A stretch of DNA of 64,000 nt, taken from Blastomyces gilchristii SLH14081. Lineage: Eukaryota > Ascomycota > Eurotiomycetes > Onygenales > Ajellomycetaceae. The stretch is from NCBI RefSeq assembly GCF_000003855.2, contig NW_003101669.1:55740-119739 (forward strand), written 5' to 3'. The notes under the pieces are model-generated. The model did not search any database. It worked only from the letters and a program-made list of their open reading frames with translations, and was not told where the DNA came from. This document shows, one piece after another, positions 11,816-25,226 of this stretch. Positions within the stretch are counted from its first letter, which is position 1. Every line of letters begins with the position of its first letter. The position numbers and the translations under genes were made by a program.

Positions 11816-14420
11816 CTTCATAGTAATATATCTGAATGATGTGATAATATACTTTGTAAAGAAGAAAGAATATACTGAGTATATATAAACTATGTTAAAG
11901 ATTATAGATAAGACAGAACTGTATATTAAGCTTATAATGTATAACTTTAGTATCTGTTAGATTAATTTTCTAGAATATATAATCACTGTAAATGATATTC
12001 AGATAAAATCTTTGCAGATTGAGACTATTCTATTATAATCAGAGTTAACTAGTATTTATAAGATTTAAATCTTTCTGAGCTTTGTAAATTTCTATAGATA
12101 GTTTATCTTTGTATTTATAAGAATCTTCTTAACTCTTACAGACATGCTAAAGAGTGAAAATAAGAAGAAGTCATTCTATAAATAAAGAATGAAAAGATTG
12201 TTAAGAAGAAAGAGCTGTAAGAACTTTCTTATCTTAGAAGCTTACAGAGTATTTATAAGATTAAAACAGATATTTATAGATACAGTAATACTGTTTCACT
12301 TTAATTTCTTACTCTTAATCAGATTAAAGATAGATATCTTCTTCTTTATAATTTCAGAAATAGTCTTATAACTACAGTTAAATAAGAACTGAATTTCAGT
12401 AATCTTTTTCTTATAAAAGATGTAATCTGTAGAGATCAACTATAATATTTATAATCAGAAGCTTCTTATAATAGTAATTACTATTAAAACTAATTATAAC
12501 AGCTTATAATACTTTACTTTAATTAAGAAACTCTCATAGTAGCAGATTCACTGAGCTCAGAGACTGAGTGAGTTCTGATTCAAGATAGAGTATATTAAGA
12601 GAACTGAAAACTCAGCAGATAAACTCTCTCACAGATCTGACTATGTCAAGAAGGTTAGAGTGACAGATATAGAGAGATTAGAGAAGATAGAAAAGCTTTA
12701 TAGAATACTCAGACTGAGTATTATAAAGAAATTAACTGAAGAGTCTCTTAATTCTCTATAAAAAAAGAGAGAGAAAGAGAAGAAGTCTGTATAACTACTC
12801 TCTATAACACTGAGAGTTAATACTCTGAGAATCTCTGTGAGAATTCTTGAAGAGAGTATCTATAATCTGAAGAGTTTATAGACTTTGAGAAGTACTGTGA
12901 AAGATCTAATATAAGAGAAAATAGAGTATAAGTCTTTATAAGATCTTCTATTCAGATTGTCTGAACTGTAACTGAACAATAAATATACTTAGTATATTCA
13001 GAAACTGTTTATAACAGAGATTAACTCTATAGAAATAAAGAATTGAAGAGACTTTAATAATCTCTTATAAAGAAAGAGCTGAATTTATATATCTATAAAT
13101 GAGTTTCTATATATAGAACTTATTAAAAGATATTATAACTCTTCTCTAACAGGTCATTTTACAGACACTAGAACTTATAAGTTACTTATAAGAAAATACT
13201 TCTGACTAAAGATGCAAGAGCTTATAAAGAAGATAGTGAATTTCTATACTATTTATCAGAATTCACAGATAGTGTGATTTAAGTTATATAAAAGAACTTA
13301 CTTCTCTACTCATCTCATAGAAACCTTGAGAATAACTAAAAATAAATACTCTTATAAGTCTCTCTGAAAGCAAAAATATATATAATGTCTGCTTTAATAG
13401 TGTACTAATAATAGTAGATCACTTTATTAAAATAGCACACTTTATATTCACTTATAAGAACTTAAAGTCAAAAAATTTAACTTATATCTTCATTTATAAT
13501 GTGATTCAGTTGCATGAATTATCTATGAATATTATCTCAGATAAAGAATTAATCTTTGTAGAGAAGTTCTGATCTAATCTAATAACTATACTGAAGATTT
13601 CATAAGATCTAAGCACAGCTTTTCATTAATAGACAGATGATTAGATAGAATATCTGATAAGTATATTAAAACAGTATTTACAGTGCTTTGTCAATTATAA
13701 TTAGAATGACTGAGTATATTAATTACTACTTATAGAGTTCATATACAATAACTTAAAATATATTAGTATAGATAAAACTCTTCTTAAAATACTTACTAAG
13801 ACTTATCTGTAGATGATCTTAATAAATCTGTGAGAGTATATTATAAAGTGTAATAATATCTGTGAACAGACTAAGAGAATTCAGAATATTCAGGAAAAAG
13901 TCTGTGAATTCTTGAGAATAACTTAAAAGTATCAGAAGAGATACTATAACTTTAAGTATATTATAAAGAGTTTTAAGAAAGATGATAAAGTCTGACTGAG
14001 TCTAGAAAATATTATTATATAAAGATCTAGTAAGAAGCTGAATCTCTTACAGATAGAGCCTTGTAAGATTATAAAGAAAGTTAGTTTATAGATTTATAAA
14101 TTAGAACTGTTATTTAAGCTATAGATATATAATGTTTTTTATATCTCTTTACTCTATAAATATAAGAAATTCTCAGAAGAGAACTCTGTGACTTATTACT
14201 CTATTTATAAAGTACTGAAGAGTGAAAGAAAATATCAGATTAAAGAAATTATTAACTCAGAGAAGTGAGATTATAAGCTCTGATTCAAGATTCAGTGATA
14301 TGAATATTCTGATAAGATGAATAAGTTTACTTAAGAATTATCTGAATAGATAAGATATCTGCAGAAGCTGAGATATAACTTTTATATTATGAATTCTGAT
14401 AAGTTAGAATAATACAGTCT
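9198..14420 (+). pseudogene. B1 gag-pol remnant (Ty3/gypsy)
   Basis: Gag begins at the ATG duplicated by the composite's TSD (9198-9200). RT follows, with YLND near 11828-11839 just after SINE S1, then the RT/RNase H connection (open at 12189-12371). The integrase zinc-binding region is near 13140-13260 (GHF...TRTYKLL) and the integrase core near 13340-13760 (MIVDHF, SDKELIF, FHWQTDD-like). A chromodomain relic lies at about 14200-14340. The gag CCHC knuckle is destroyed. In-frame stops are dense and no product is expected. Confidence 0.85.
11425..11813 (+). mobile_element. SINE S1 in B1 RT region
   Basis: A tRNA-derived SINE of about 389 bp with a perfect 13-bp TSD, ATCTTCATAGTAA (11412-11424 and 11814-11826). 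It starts GCCCCGGTGACTAAATGATT, has a B box (GAGTTCGAAACCC) and ends in an AAT array (11778-11813). The RT sequence resumes exactly after the TSD, and B0, B2 and B3 have the empty site. This copy is somewhat more mutated than S4. Confidence 0.92.
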
Positions 14421-15446
14421 TTACTAAGAATCTGATTATAATAAAGATATTAATAATATTATTTATAACCTCTAGTCTATAAAATAATAAGTTTCTACTG
14501 AGATGAACAGTTCACAGTGTATATAAAGAAAAGAAGAAATTATATTCTTATTAAAAGATAAAAAATAAAGAAAAATAAAATAGAACTATAAATATAATTT
14601 AGAGATTAATAAAGAAAAAATAAAGAAAACTTATACTTATATTCTTAATACTTATAATATTTAATCTCTCTGTAACTATCAATTTCTTTCTTTAAAAAAG
14701 TAGAAAGTATTATATCTGTAATACAGATAATTATTATATTTGATATAAAGACTGTCAGAAATACACAGACTTTAAGAGAGCTGAATATTAGAGTGTATAT
14801 AGTTGCAGTAGAATCTTAAGAGCTGATTATCTATATATATAATCAGATATCTCTTACAAAGCTGTGTTCACTCTCTGTTATACTGAAGTATTCAGCTCAG
14901 AAATAATTAAGATATGAAGAGAGAGCTCATCTACTCAGATTAACTCTTATCACAAATTTATAATATTTACATTGTCTTAATTACCTGAATTTTACAGATA
15001 CTCAGAGACTCATCTCCTATTAATAATAAGATTGCAGAAATGCACTGTAGTATGAGAACTGTTAATAGAGATTCTAGACATATTTATATATATCTGATCA
15101 GAGATTGTGTAAGTAGAGAAGAGGTAATTATAGATCTGTGAGACTGTAGAAAGTACTGACAGTATCAGAAGCTTTACAGAAACTGTCAGCTAGAGTCTGT
15201 AAGAAATTACTTATAAGAAGACTTATAGCAAAGAGTGAGACTGTACTACTAAGAGTCAGAAGCTGATCTGATGAAGACACAGAATTAACTGCTGACTTGC
15301 AAACCAGATATAATAACAGAGCTGAAGAAGATGAAGATACTATTATAAGTGATAATATTTCTACTTTATCAGCTGATAAAAAGTAATCAGAGAAGTTGCA
15401 GAGATACTTATAAGAAGCTCAGCAGCAGTCAGACATTATTTATAAA
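14421..15446 (+). other. 3' tract of B1, first part
   Basis: Sequence downstream of the chromodomain, continuing at 21733-22534 after A1. It is A- and T-rich with no recognised domain. The same tract is present in B0 and B2. See the finding on a possible extra reading frame. Confidence 0.55.
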
Positions 15447-15773
15447 TGTGGTGGGCTGCGCCCGATCAATCATATAGACTATTCCATTACACTTTATAGA
15501 TTCCGCCCGATTCTCGATCATCTCAATCGCCGATCCTCGGCCGCCACCAAGAAGCTCTGATTCTCAGCCATTCTCAATCGCTGATCTTCAGCTGCTATGA
15601 ACATGTATAAATTCTCCCGCTCGGAAGCTTCACTGTGTGCATCACCACATATGTGGATAAATATTCACTTTAATCACTGATTCTTTTCTCTTTCTTTTCC
15701 TTCTTTAACATTTTTCACTTTGTTATATAAGACCTATATATTATACTGACCTATTCAGTGTAGGCCTCTTACA
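15447..15773 (+). repeat. 5' LTR of A1
   Basis: 327 bp, from TGTGGTGGGCTGCGCCCGAT to GGCCTCTTACA. It contains two imperfect copies of a roughly 40-bp unit (15509-15547 and 15559-15598), each with a GATTCTC...ATC/TCAATCGC core. A TATA-like ATAAATATTCAC lies near 15659. The outer (left) tip keeps CpGs and the inner end does not. Confidence 0.93.
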
Positions 15774-16102
15774 CTTGAAAAATGTTCATTGTCTTCTTAT
15801 TAGAAACAATTACTCACTGAGATATTCAAACTCATAACAATGTATAAGAAACAGAGAAACAGTCAAACAGTTAAAGTGAACACTGAGTCTCAATCAGTTA
15901 AGTGAATACTGAGTTCTCAGATAGAAGCTTACTCATCAGTCAGTCTAGCCCTGTAACAAGATCTTATAAAGAGAGTAAGATTTTATAAAGAGAATGTCAG
16001 TGAAAGACCTGAGAGTTCTGATACTACAGATATATAAGAGATTTATATAATTACACTTCTTTCAATTTCACAGATATCACACATTCAATAATCGATATAA
16101 CC

Positions 16103-19100
16103 ATGTCTAACAATAATATGAGAGAACTCTTAAACACAAGCATAGATACAGTGTCACAGTGGCTCTGAGCAATGTTGAAATTACAATAATAATAAATAGC
16201 TGATATGCATGTAACTTAACAACATCAATATAAAGAGATTTAATAATAATCTCAATAAGAAACTCATGCAATTTCAACATCTACAGAATTGAATACAAAA
16301 GCACTGAAAGAACACTTAGATGCTTTCACATATTTCAATACTTCTGATCTCACTCTCTACTCATCATGAAGAATGGAAATGCTTGTGAAACTAAGTGTAA
16401 ATGAAGATGTCATCAGTTTATTAATCAATCAAGATTGATATATCAATGAACAATTGAAGAATTATATAAAACAGAAGTTTTATTCATGAATGAAAGCATG
16501 TGAATCAGTATTATAAACATTTGATAACATCATTAAACATCTTAATATTCTGTTTCAAGACACTACTATATAACAGAAAGTATTAGATTGATTACAGAGT
16601 ATCTGACAAAGAAATACTTCTCTCACAACATTCATTTCTGACTTCAACATCAAGATTCTAGAAGCAGGTAATCAATCTTGAGAGAATTGAATGAAGATTA
16701 GCATGCTCAAGAAGATATTAACTTTTAAACTCTTACAAACTCTCATAAGTGTAAATGAAGACCTGACTTATAAAGGCTTCTGCACACAGCTCTGAACATT
16801 GAATGACTATCTTATCAAGCTTAAGAATATACAGAATAGTAATAGAAGATGTTATATCTCAGTCACTTATATATCTGTGCTGAAGAATAATAATAATGAT
16901 GTGAATGCTATGAACTGAGTAGAATTAAAAGTCTATACACAAGCAAGGATCTCTGCTGTTCAAACAGGCTTTCAAGTTTCTGAGATCACTTCTAAGGAAG
17001 TCACTGATTAATGTCAACATAAAGTATACATTAATTGTAACTGATTAGAACACATCACTTTTAACTGTCAATCAGCCTATATACCTTCTTACTTGAAGAA
17101 TGAATCAGCATCTGTCTGCATCAACCAGATTACATTAGAGGAAGATTCAGAAGATAACTATGAGAATGTCTCAATGAAACAGAGAAAAGATTAGCTTCTA
17201 TTCAAACTTGCAAGCAGAAGCTTGAAGAGATTGAATGATAATAATTTGAAGAGAAAATAGCAATGAACACAATTCTTATATCTACTGTGATCAATAATTA
17301 AACTGGCCGCCGGGACCATGAATTTCATGTTTGGTCTCATTTTGTCTGGTCTCATACATTTGTTAGCATGAATCCCGCTGAGACTAGTCATCAAAAAAAC
17401 ATGCAAAGTGACTATATATCAGACCTTAAAATGAAATCATTACTTGAAAAAAATGAGAAAGTGATCTCATTTGATCTCATTTAGTCTCATTCTTGACATA
17501 AAGTTACTATTTTTAGACATTTTAAGGTTTTTTTTAGACTATTTTTAATTTTTTAAAAAGTAACACTTTTTGATAACACTCAAATGAGATTTAAAGTCAT
17601 TTAAAGCAATAAAAATAATTTAAATTAACAAGTGAAAATCATGATCTCATTTGAAAAATATGACAAGAGTAGACAGTAAGTCTCACTGAGATCATATGAG
17701 ACTACTATCTAATGTTAAAACTGTGTAATGGGATCAGTCGAATTGGTAATGAGACTATCAAAAAATCTGGTCCTGGTCCCAGACACGGTCACACGGTCAG
17801 TCTATCAATAATATATATAATATGAAAGCCATGATAGACAGTGATCTATGTTATTATGCAATGATTAAATCTTCAGTTGTAAGACATTACAATTCTCAGT
17901 GTATTTCCTTACCAAAACTATGACTTCTTGCAGAATTTGATAATTTAAAAGACATTTGCACCTGTTACATGATGAAACTAAACATAGATGTCAGAGAACA
18001 TCAATACAAAGATGTCTATATATATAAAGTTGATAATCTAAATTATAATCTTATATTAGAACTTGTCTGACTATCTGAACAAGGCATCTTATTAAATGCT
18101 TAAAACAGAAGTTTAATATTCTCTAATAATAATAGAATTCATGAAGATGATATTCACAAGACTATGAATCTTACACAGATGTCTGCCAACACTTACAAAA
18201 TGCTTCAAAAAAGAAGTCATCATTAAAACTATTAACAGAGTCACTGACAAAGTTACTGATGACAGAATCATGTATCAATCTATTTTGCCAGTCTGACTGA
18301 TATTAAGAAAGCTTTGGAGAAGTGATTCTCTACTATAATAACAGATTCTCACATAAAACTCTCTCAACAATATCATGAATATCTAGATGTCTTTTAATAA
18401 GATAATAATGTTACAAATCTACTTCTCTTACAAGGCCCAGAAGTGAATCACAGTATCAAGTTGAAAAAGAAGAATAATAAGAACTTTGAATTATTATGAA
18501 ACTCTCTTTATAACATGTTCTGAGATGAACTTCTTCTTCTTCAAAAGACACTCAATGATCTGTTGAATAAAGAATTCATATATATTAGTAACTCTTTCAC
18601 TACAGCCTCTATTCTCTTTGCAAAGAAATCAGATGAAGAACTCTGATTCTGTGTGAACTATTAAGAACTGAACAGATTAATAAAGAAGGACTATTACTCT
18701 TTATCTCTTATCAATGAAACTCTAGCTTGTATTGAACAAGCTCAATGATTTACAAAGTTAGATATCATCACTGCATTTCATAAGATCTGTATCACTGAAG
18801 AAGATAAGTGACTTACAGTATTCTGAACATGATATGACCTCTTTGAATGAGTAGTACATGCTTCAGACTGACTAACACTCTTAGTATATTTCAGAAGTAT
18901 ATCAACTAAGCACTCTGAGATTTTCTTGATGAATTTACATCTGTATATCTTGATAACATTCTCATCTTCACTGATGAGTTCAGAAAAGAATATCAAGAAC
19001 ATGTATAAAAGATATTATAATGACTACAGAAAGCAGAACTACTGATAGATATAGATAAGTGTGATTTTGAGATTAAAAGTATAAAATATCTAGGTTTTAT

Positions 19101-21350
19101 CATAGAAGCTGATAAGAGAATCTGAATGAATTCTGTGAAGATCTCTGCTATTCTTGAATGAAAGACTTCATGCACTGTGAAAGATGTACAAAGCTTTATC
19201 AGATTTACTAACTTCTATCAGCAATTTATATGAAACTTTTCAGATATAATGAGATCACTTACAGCACTTACTAAGAAAGACTCAGTATTTCAATGATCAG
19301 TGAATGCTGAAGCTGCATTTAAACAGATGAAGAAGATATTCATTAATATCTCTCTACTGATAATATTCAATTCTGATTATAAGACAGTTGTTGAAGCTGA
19401 TTTCTCTGACTATATTACAGAAGAAGCTATATTCTAATATAATAATAAAGAAGTCTTATAATCATATATCTTCATATCTAAGAAACTGAGTCTTACTGAA
19501 TGCAATTATGAGATCTATGATAAGAAACTTCTCATGATTATATACTGTCTAGAAGAATGAATCTCTGAACTTTGAAGTATCTTCAAATTTGAGATAATCA
19601 CAGATTATAAGAATCTCAAATACTTTACAACTATCTGTAAACTCACTGAATAATAGATGTGATGATCTAAGTTCTTAAGCTGCTTTCATTTTACAATACA
19701 CTACTATTCTGACAGTTAGAACTCAATGACAGATGCTCTCTCATGACAAGAGCAAGATATATTATCCGATGTAACAGATACTTACTGAATAAATCAAGAG
19801 CACTGACTCTTGAATCTGAAGATACTAGTTAATTAAGATGAAACAGCTCATGACACTATACATTCTTCTTTGATTAGAACTGTCACTGATATCTTAACTT
19901 CTTCTGTATCTATATTAGATAAACTGTGATATACAGCAGCTCAAACTGATAAACTTCTTCAAGTACTCACTGAAGCAGTACAATAAGAAGTATCTTAATT
20001 TTTCTCAGAACTACATATAAGAACTGATATTTCAGAATATTCAATCAATGATAATAATACTCTATAATTCTGCAAACAACACTGAGTCTCTTACTCTGAA
20101 CTCTTTCATATCTGAATAATGCAAGAGATGCATGATTTGTGCATGACTGATCATACAGGTTGTAAACAACTGTATCAAATGATCTCTCAAGAATTCTACT
20201 GACCTGAGATATTAAACAGCATCAGACACTTTATCTGAAACTGTAACTATTATTTCTTTATTATCTTATGAAAGAACTGTAGAAAGAATCTACTGAAACT
20301 ACTTAATATTTCTGATAAAATCTGATAAGATATAATAATCAACTTCACTATCAATCTCTCTAAGAGTAAGAGTTATAAGAACATTCTGATCATTGTTGAC
20401 TGATTGAGTAAAGATATGATATTAGAATCTTATAATAAGATAAATACTGAACAAGTCACTGAAGTCTTTCTATAAAGCCTGTTCTACTGAATGCATGAAT
20501 TACTGAGATCTATAGTATCAGATTGAGACTGTCAATTTGTAAGCACTCTATGAATAAGAATCTATCAAATTCTCAAGATTATACACTGTTTATTAACTGT
20601 CTATCACTCTCAGACTGATAATATGCCAGAACAGATAATTCAGACTGTAAAGAATTATCTTTATAAGTTCTGTAATCACTTATAAGATAATTAATATAAT
20701 CTTCTTATACATACTAAAGTTGCTATTAATGACTGAGATATCATTTCAACAGATATAAGCCTGTTCTTTCTCATACATGAATATCACATGAAAGTATTGA
20801 ATCTTCTAGAGATTACACATTTCACACTGAATCTCTGCAGTCTGATTCAGATCAATAATAATATAGTAACAAAGCTCTGAGATATCTGTGATTAAGCAGA
20901 AGTCTTTATGATGAGTGTTAAACAGAATTAAGAAGATTAAATTAATATCTGATAAGATTTCATAGAGCAGTATAAGATAGAAGATCTTATATAATTGAAC
21001 CTTAGAAATATACAGATCACACACTCATCTCATATATTGAATTATCATCATATGAAATACACAGTGACAGAAGTTCTAGATAGTTATAACTACTGTCTTA
21101 ATACTCTGTCAGAAATTCATGATGTATTTCACATGAGTCTACTTTATTATATCATCACTGATCTATTCTCTTCATAACTGACTTCTGACTGACAGCCGCC
21201 AGAGATCATAGAAGAAGATAATAAGCTTGAGTGAGAAATAGAAGATATTATTGATAAGAGACTCTGCAGCTGCAGCTGACAATGTCTTGTGAAATAAGTT
21301 GACTATAATTGCCCGATCTGAACCTCAAGCTCTGTGTTATTCACAACAGC
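16103..21350 (+). pseudogene. A1 gag-pol remnant with chromodomain
   Basis: Gag starts with ATG at 16103 (MSNNNMRELLN). The CCHC zinc knuckle (about 17023-17069) has lost its first Cys (now Tyr). hAT1 lies at the start of the protease. The RT box at 18946-18957 reads YLDN, the second catalytic Asp having become Asn by G-to-A. RNase H, integrase (SDWDCQF near 20519-20540) and the pre-chromodomain segment (open at 20995-21177) follow. The chromodomain at about 21220-21340 reads EIEDI(I)DKRLCSC...QCLVK, the usual form for chromoviruses that target histone-marked chromatin. Many TGA and TAA stops make it non-functional. Confidence 0.88.
17299..17804 (+). mobile_element. hAT1: non-autonomous hAT-like MITE
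   Basis: 506 bp with an 8-bp TSD, TCAATAAT (17291-17298 and 17805-17812), and terminal inverted repeats TAGACTGRCCG (left end mutated to TAAACTGGCCG). It has no coding capacity. Near the right end ACGGTCA occurs twice in tandem, and GGTCTCATTT-type words recur near the left end. The 8-bp TSD and TA-starting short TIRs point to the hAT superfamily. A4, A5 and A6 lack it at this place. Confidence 0.85.
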
Positions 21351-21405
21351 AACTCTTAACTGATAAGAACTACATGCAATCTCATCTCTGAAAAGAGAGG
21401 ACTAA

Positions 21406-21732
21406 TGTGATGAGCTACATCTGATCAATTATATAGACTATTTCATTACACTTCATAGATTTTACTCAATTCTTGATTATCTCAATCATCAATTCTCAGC
21501 TGCTATGAAGAAGCTCTGATTCTCAGTCATTCTCAATCACTGATCTTCAGCCACCACGAACGCGTATAAATTCTCTCACCTTGAAGCTCCACCGCGTACA
21601 TTATCACATACACATATAAATATTCACTTTAATCACTGATTCTTTTCTCTTTCTTTTTCTTCTTTAATGTTTTTCACTTTGTTACATAAGATCTATATAT
21701 TATACCAATCTATTCGGCGTAGGCCTCTTACA
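21406..21732 (+). repeat. 3' LTR of A1
   Basis: 327 bp, preceded by a purine-rich tract (AAAAGAGAGGACTAA). The inner tip is mutated (TGTGATGAGCTACATCTGAT) while the outer end keeps ATTCGGCGTAGGCC, the reverse of the 5' LTR pattern. Confidence 0.93.
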
Positions 21733-22534
21733 ATAAAGATATTAAAATCTAAAAATTTTTATTCTTGAGAAGTTCTTGAATTAATATATAAATATTGATA
21801 GAAACACTCTCTCTATGTTATCTGAGTGAAAACACTTCACAGATGAATAAAGATACTCACAGTTTATAAAAATAAGAGCTGTTACAGAAAAAGAGAAAGA
21901 AAGATAAGATTTTATAAACAGATCTGAGATATTTATACTACTCTAGAAGAGTATATTTACACTATAAGTAATATTATAAAACAGTCAGATCACTTTAGTA
22001 AATAAAGAATAATTATAAATCACAGATCTGAATCTTTATATAGAACTATAAAAAGTGATTGTAGACTATAAATATCTTGATTCTACAATTCTACAGAGTT
22101 GATAAAAGAATGAAAAATTCCTCACAACTTCACAGTGTTAAAGAATGATAATTTATAAAAATAAGTAAAAGATTAACTTATGAATACTTCTCTTTAATAA
22201 GAGTAATCTCACAGAAAGTGATTCATCTGTGAGATGAATCTGTGTGATAACTACACAAGAATCTTACAGAAATGATTAAGAGTTAACTGAAACTCTTCTG
22301 TATAAAAGATGTAAGATGAATCTGTATAATAGTCAGAGAACGCTCTGCAGGTTATAAAGAATCTCACAGAATAAGAAACTGAGTAACAGACTCTTTTCTC
22401 TTTAGAGTAATAAGAGATTTTTCCTTACTGAGATTTTTTATAGATATAAAGAGTTTTTAGTGAGTATCACTGCAGTGCTGAGTAAATCACTCAGTGAAAG
22501 GCTTCACAGATGAAGCTTTAGAGAGAGAAGAGTA
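21733..22534 (+). other. 3' tract of B1, second part
   Basis: Resumes after the A1 TSD and runs to the purine tract (AGAGAGAGAAGAGTA) before the B1 3' LTR. No coding sequence recognised. Confidence 0.6.
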
Positions 22535-22792
22535 TGTAAGAAATCTCACTTCTTACAGATTCTTTATCTCTATTTCTATCTCTTGTATAATTAATAGAGT
22601 TAGTAGCTCTTGACTATACATAACTATATAGACTGAAGTTCATGACTACTATTTATAACTCAGCTTAAATACTATTATACATTTAATCTCTAAATTTTAT
22701 CTTTCTACTGTGACTACTTTTAGTAGTTAATAGTACATATCATGCTTAGCTGCAAACACCTGAATAATTGCCTGCGAGTACTTATTCTTACA
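22535..22792 (+). repeat. 3' LTR of B1
   Basis: 258 bp, ending GCCTGCGAGTACTTATTCTTACA. Inner tip mutated (TGTAAGAAATCTCACTTC). The right flank GTTAA is the only TSD half visible for B1. Confidence 0.92.
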
Positions 22793-22797
22793 GTTAA

Positions 22798-25190
22798 TAA
22801 CATTTAACTCTGACTATGAAACAGTTATTGAAGCTGACTTCTCTCACTATGTTATAGAGAAAGCTATATTGTAATATAATAATAAAGATGTTTTATAATT
22901 ATGTGTCTTCATGTTTAAGAAGTTAAGCTCTGCTGAATACATCTATGAGATCTATGATAAGAAACTTCTTACAATTATACACTGTTTAGAGAAATGAGAC
23001 TCTGAACTTTAAAGTGTCTTCAAATTTAAGATAATTACAGATTATAAGAATCTCAAACACTTTACTATTATCTGTAAGCTTACTGAATAACAGATATGAT
23101 AATCTAAGCTATTAAGCTGTTTTCATTTCATAATACACTACTGTCTCAGCAGTCAGAACTCAATGACAGATATTCTCTTATAATAAGAGTAAGATATACT
23201 ATCTGATGTAACAGACATGTATTGAATAAACTGAGAACATCAGCTCTTGAATCTGAAGATATTAGTTAATTAAGATAAAACAACTCATAACACTATACAT
23301 ACTTCTCTGATTAGAACTACTACTAATATCTCAACTTCTTCTGAATTTATACTAGATGAATTATAGAATATAATAACTCAAACTAATAAACTTCTCTAAG
23401 TACTTATCAAAGCAGTATATTAAGAAGCACTCTGATTCTCTTCAGAACTATGTATAAGAACTAACATCTTATTATTATTATTATTATTATTATTCTTTCA
23501 TTATACTCATATGCAAGCGGAGCTTATAATGAGTCCTTGCGTGATGTTAAATACAGGTCAAGTGTTGATTATACAGGAGGAAATACAGGTGTTGAGATCA
23601 CGCCAAGATAACAAGAACATAGGAAATACAAAGAAGTGACAATTAGATACATGCGATAATAACTTCCCAGCCCAGGAACATAGAGTGATTTATTGAAGCA
23701 ATTTGTACACCTCTGTATTTATTAGAAACCTGAGGTGCTTGAGTTCCGGATTTAATGTATCCCCCTGCGGATTTCGAACTCACACGCCTTGGTTTCCCAC
23801 GCCAAGGCGCTACCGGGTGGCCGCATTAACTATTCGGCCACCGGGGCGAACTAACATCTTAGAATACTCAATCAATAACAATAATACTCTGTGATTTTAT
23901 AAATGATACTGAGTCTCTCACTCTCAACTCTTACACACTCAGATAATACAAGAGATATATAATTCTCATATAATCAGTGATTCAGATTATGAGTAACTGT
24001 ATTAAATAATCTCTTAAGAGTTCTACTAATCTGAGATATTAAACAGTATCAGATATTTTATCTGAAACTACAATTATTGTTCTTTTGTCATCTTATGAAA
24101 GAACTGTAGAAAAGACCTGCTGAAATCACTTAATATCTCTAATAGAATCTGATAATATGTGATAATTGACTTCACTATAAATCTCTCTAAGAGTAAGTAT
24201 TATAGAAACATTCTGATCATTATAAATCAATTGAATAAAGATATAATATTGAAATCTTGTAATAGGATAAATGCTGAACAAGTTATTAAAGCTTTTCTAC
24301 AGAGTTTATTCTATTAGATACATGAATTACTAAGATCTATACTATTAAATCAGAGCTGTTAATTTATAAGCACTATCTGAACAAGAATCTGTTAAGTTCT
24401 CAAGATTATACACTGTTTATTAACTGTCTATTACTCCGAGACTGATAATACATCAGAACAGATAATTCAGACTGTAAAGAATTATCTTTATAAGTTCTGC
24501 AATTACTTATAAGATAATTGACATGATCTTCTTCTATACATAGAGATCACTATCAACAGCTGAGCTACTGTCTTAATAGATGTAAGTCTGTTCTTTCTTC
24601 TACATGATTATCACATGAAAGTATTGAATCTTGTAGAAATCACATATTTCACACTGAACTCTCACAGTTCAATTCAGATTACTGATAATATAGTAATAAA
24701 GCTTTAAGACATCTATGACTGAGCAGAGATCTTCATGACAATCACAAAACAAGATCAAGAGAATTAAATCAATGTTCACTAAGATTTCACTGAGTAATAT
24801 AAGATAGAAGACTTGATATGATTGAATCTTAAGAATATACAGATCACACATTTATCTCATACACTGAATTATTATTATATTAAGTATAAAGTGATAGAAG
24901 TTCTAGATAGTTATAACTATTATCTTAACATATTATCAGAGATTTATAATATCTTTTATACAAGCTTGCTTCACTGCACTGTCACTGATTTATTTCCTTC
25001 TCAATTGATTTCTGACTGACAGCTGTCAGAAATCATAGAAGAAGATAATGAACTTGAATAAGAAATTGAAGATATTCTTGATAAGAGATCTCACAGTTGT
25101 AGCTGATAATATATTGTAAAATTAGTCAGCTATAATTATCTGACCTAAACTCTGAGTTTTATGTTATCTGAGATTACAGCTCTTGACTGA
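22798..25190 (+). pseudogene. A2 pol remnant: RNase H, integrase, chromodomain
   Basis: Continues from the RNase H EADFS-type motif (22830) through integrase (near 24000-24700) and the pre-chromodomain open stretch (24822-25019, MNLKNIQIT) to the chromodomain (about 25050-25150). Stops are frequent, and SINE S2 splits the RNase H/integrase linker. RT and gag are absent. Confidence 0.82.
23472..23847 (-). mobile_element. SINE S2 in A2
   Basis: A 376-bp minus-strand SINE with a perfect 14-bp TSD, GAACTAACATCTTA (23458-23471 and 23848-23861). The tail is an ATT array at the left end. The head at the right keeps many CpGs (GGTGGCCGAAT, CACCCGGTAGC). A4 near 35305 has the unoccupied site. Confidence 0.93.
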
Positions 25191-25226
25191 TAAGAACTAT
25201 GCATAATCAGAGAAGAAAGAGATTAA

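Larger units (their letters stand above)
15447..21732 (+). mobile_element. A1: Ty3/gypsy chromovirus family A, full length
   Basis: A complete family A element, 6286 bp including the 506-bp hAT1. Its LTRs are 327 bp each (15447-15773 and 21406-21732) and start TGTG and end TTACA. The TSD is ATAAA (15442-15446 and 21733-21737). B0 (near 455-480) and B2 (near 55460) have the unbroken TTTATAAAGATATT, confirming a clean insertion in the 3' tract of B1. Order: LTR, gag, protease, RT, RNase H, integrase, chromodomain, purine-rich tract, LTR. Confidence 0.95.
6657..22792 (+). mobile_element. B1: Ty3/gypsy family B, full length with three insertions
   Basis: A plus-strand element with LTRs at 6657-6914 and 22535-22792, both 258 bp. 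Internal sequence is split by the composite element, SINE S1 and A1; without them it is colinear with B2. It inserted into A2 within the RNase H region: the right flank GTTAA (22793-22797) continues into A2, and sister copies read CTGTTAATGATATTT without a break. The expected GTTAA on the left is absent, because B0 lies there instead. This is one of the most heavily RIP-mutated B copies, with runs of TATA where B3 has TGCA. Confidence 0.9.
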
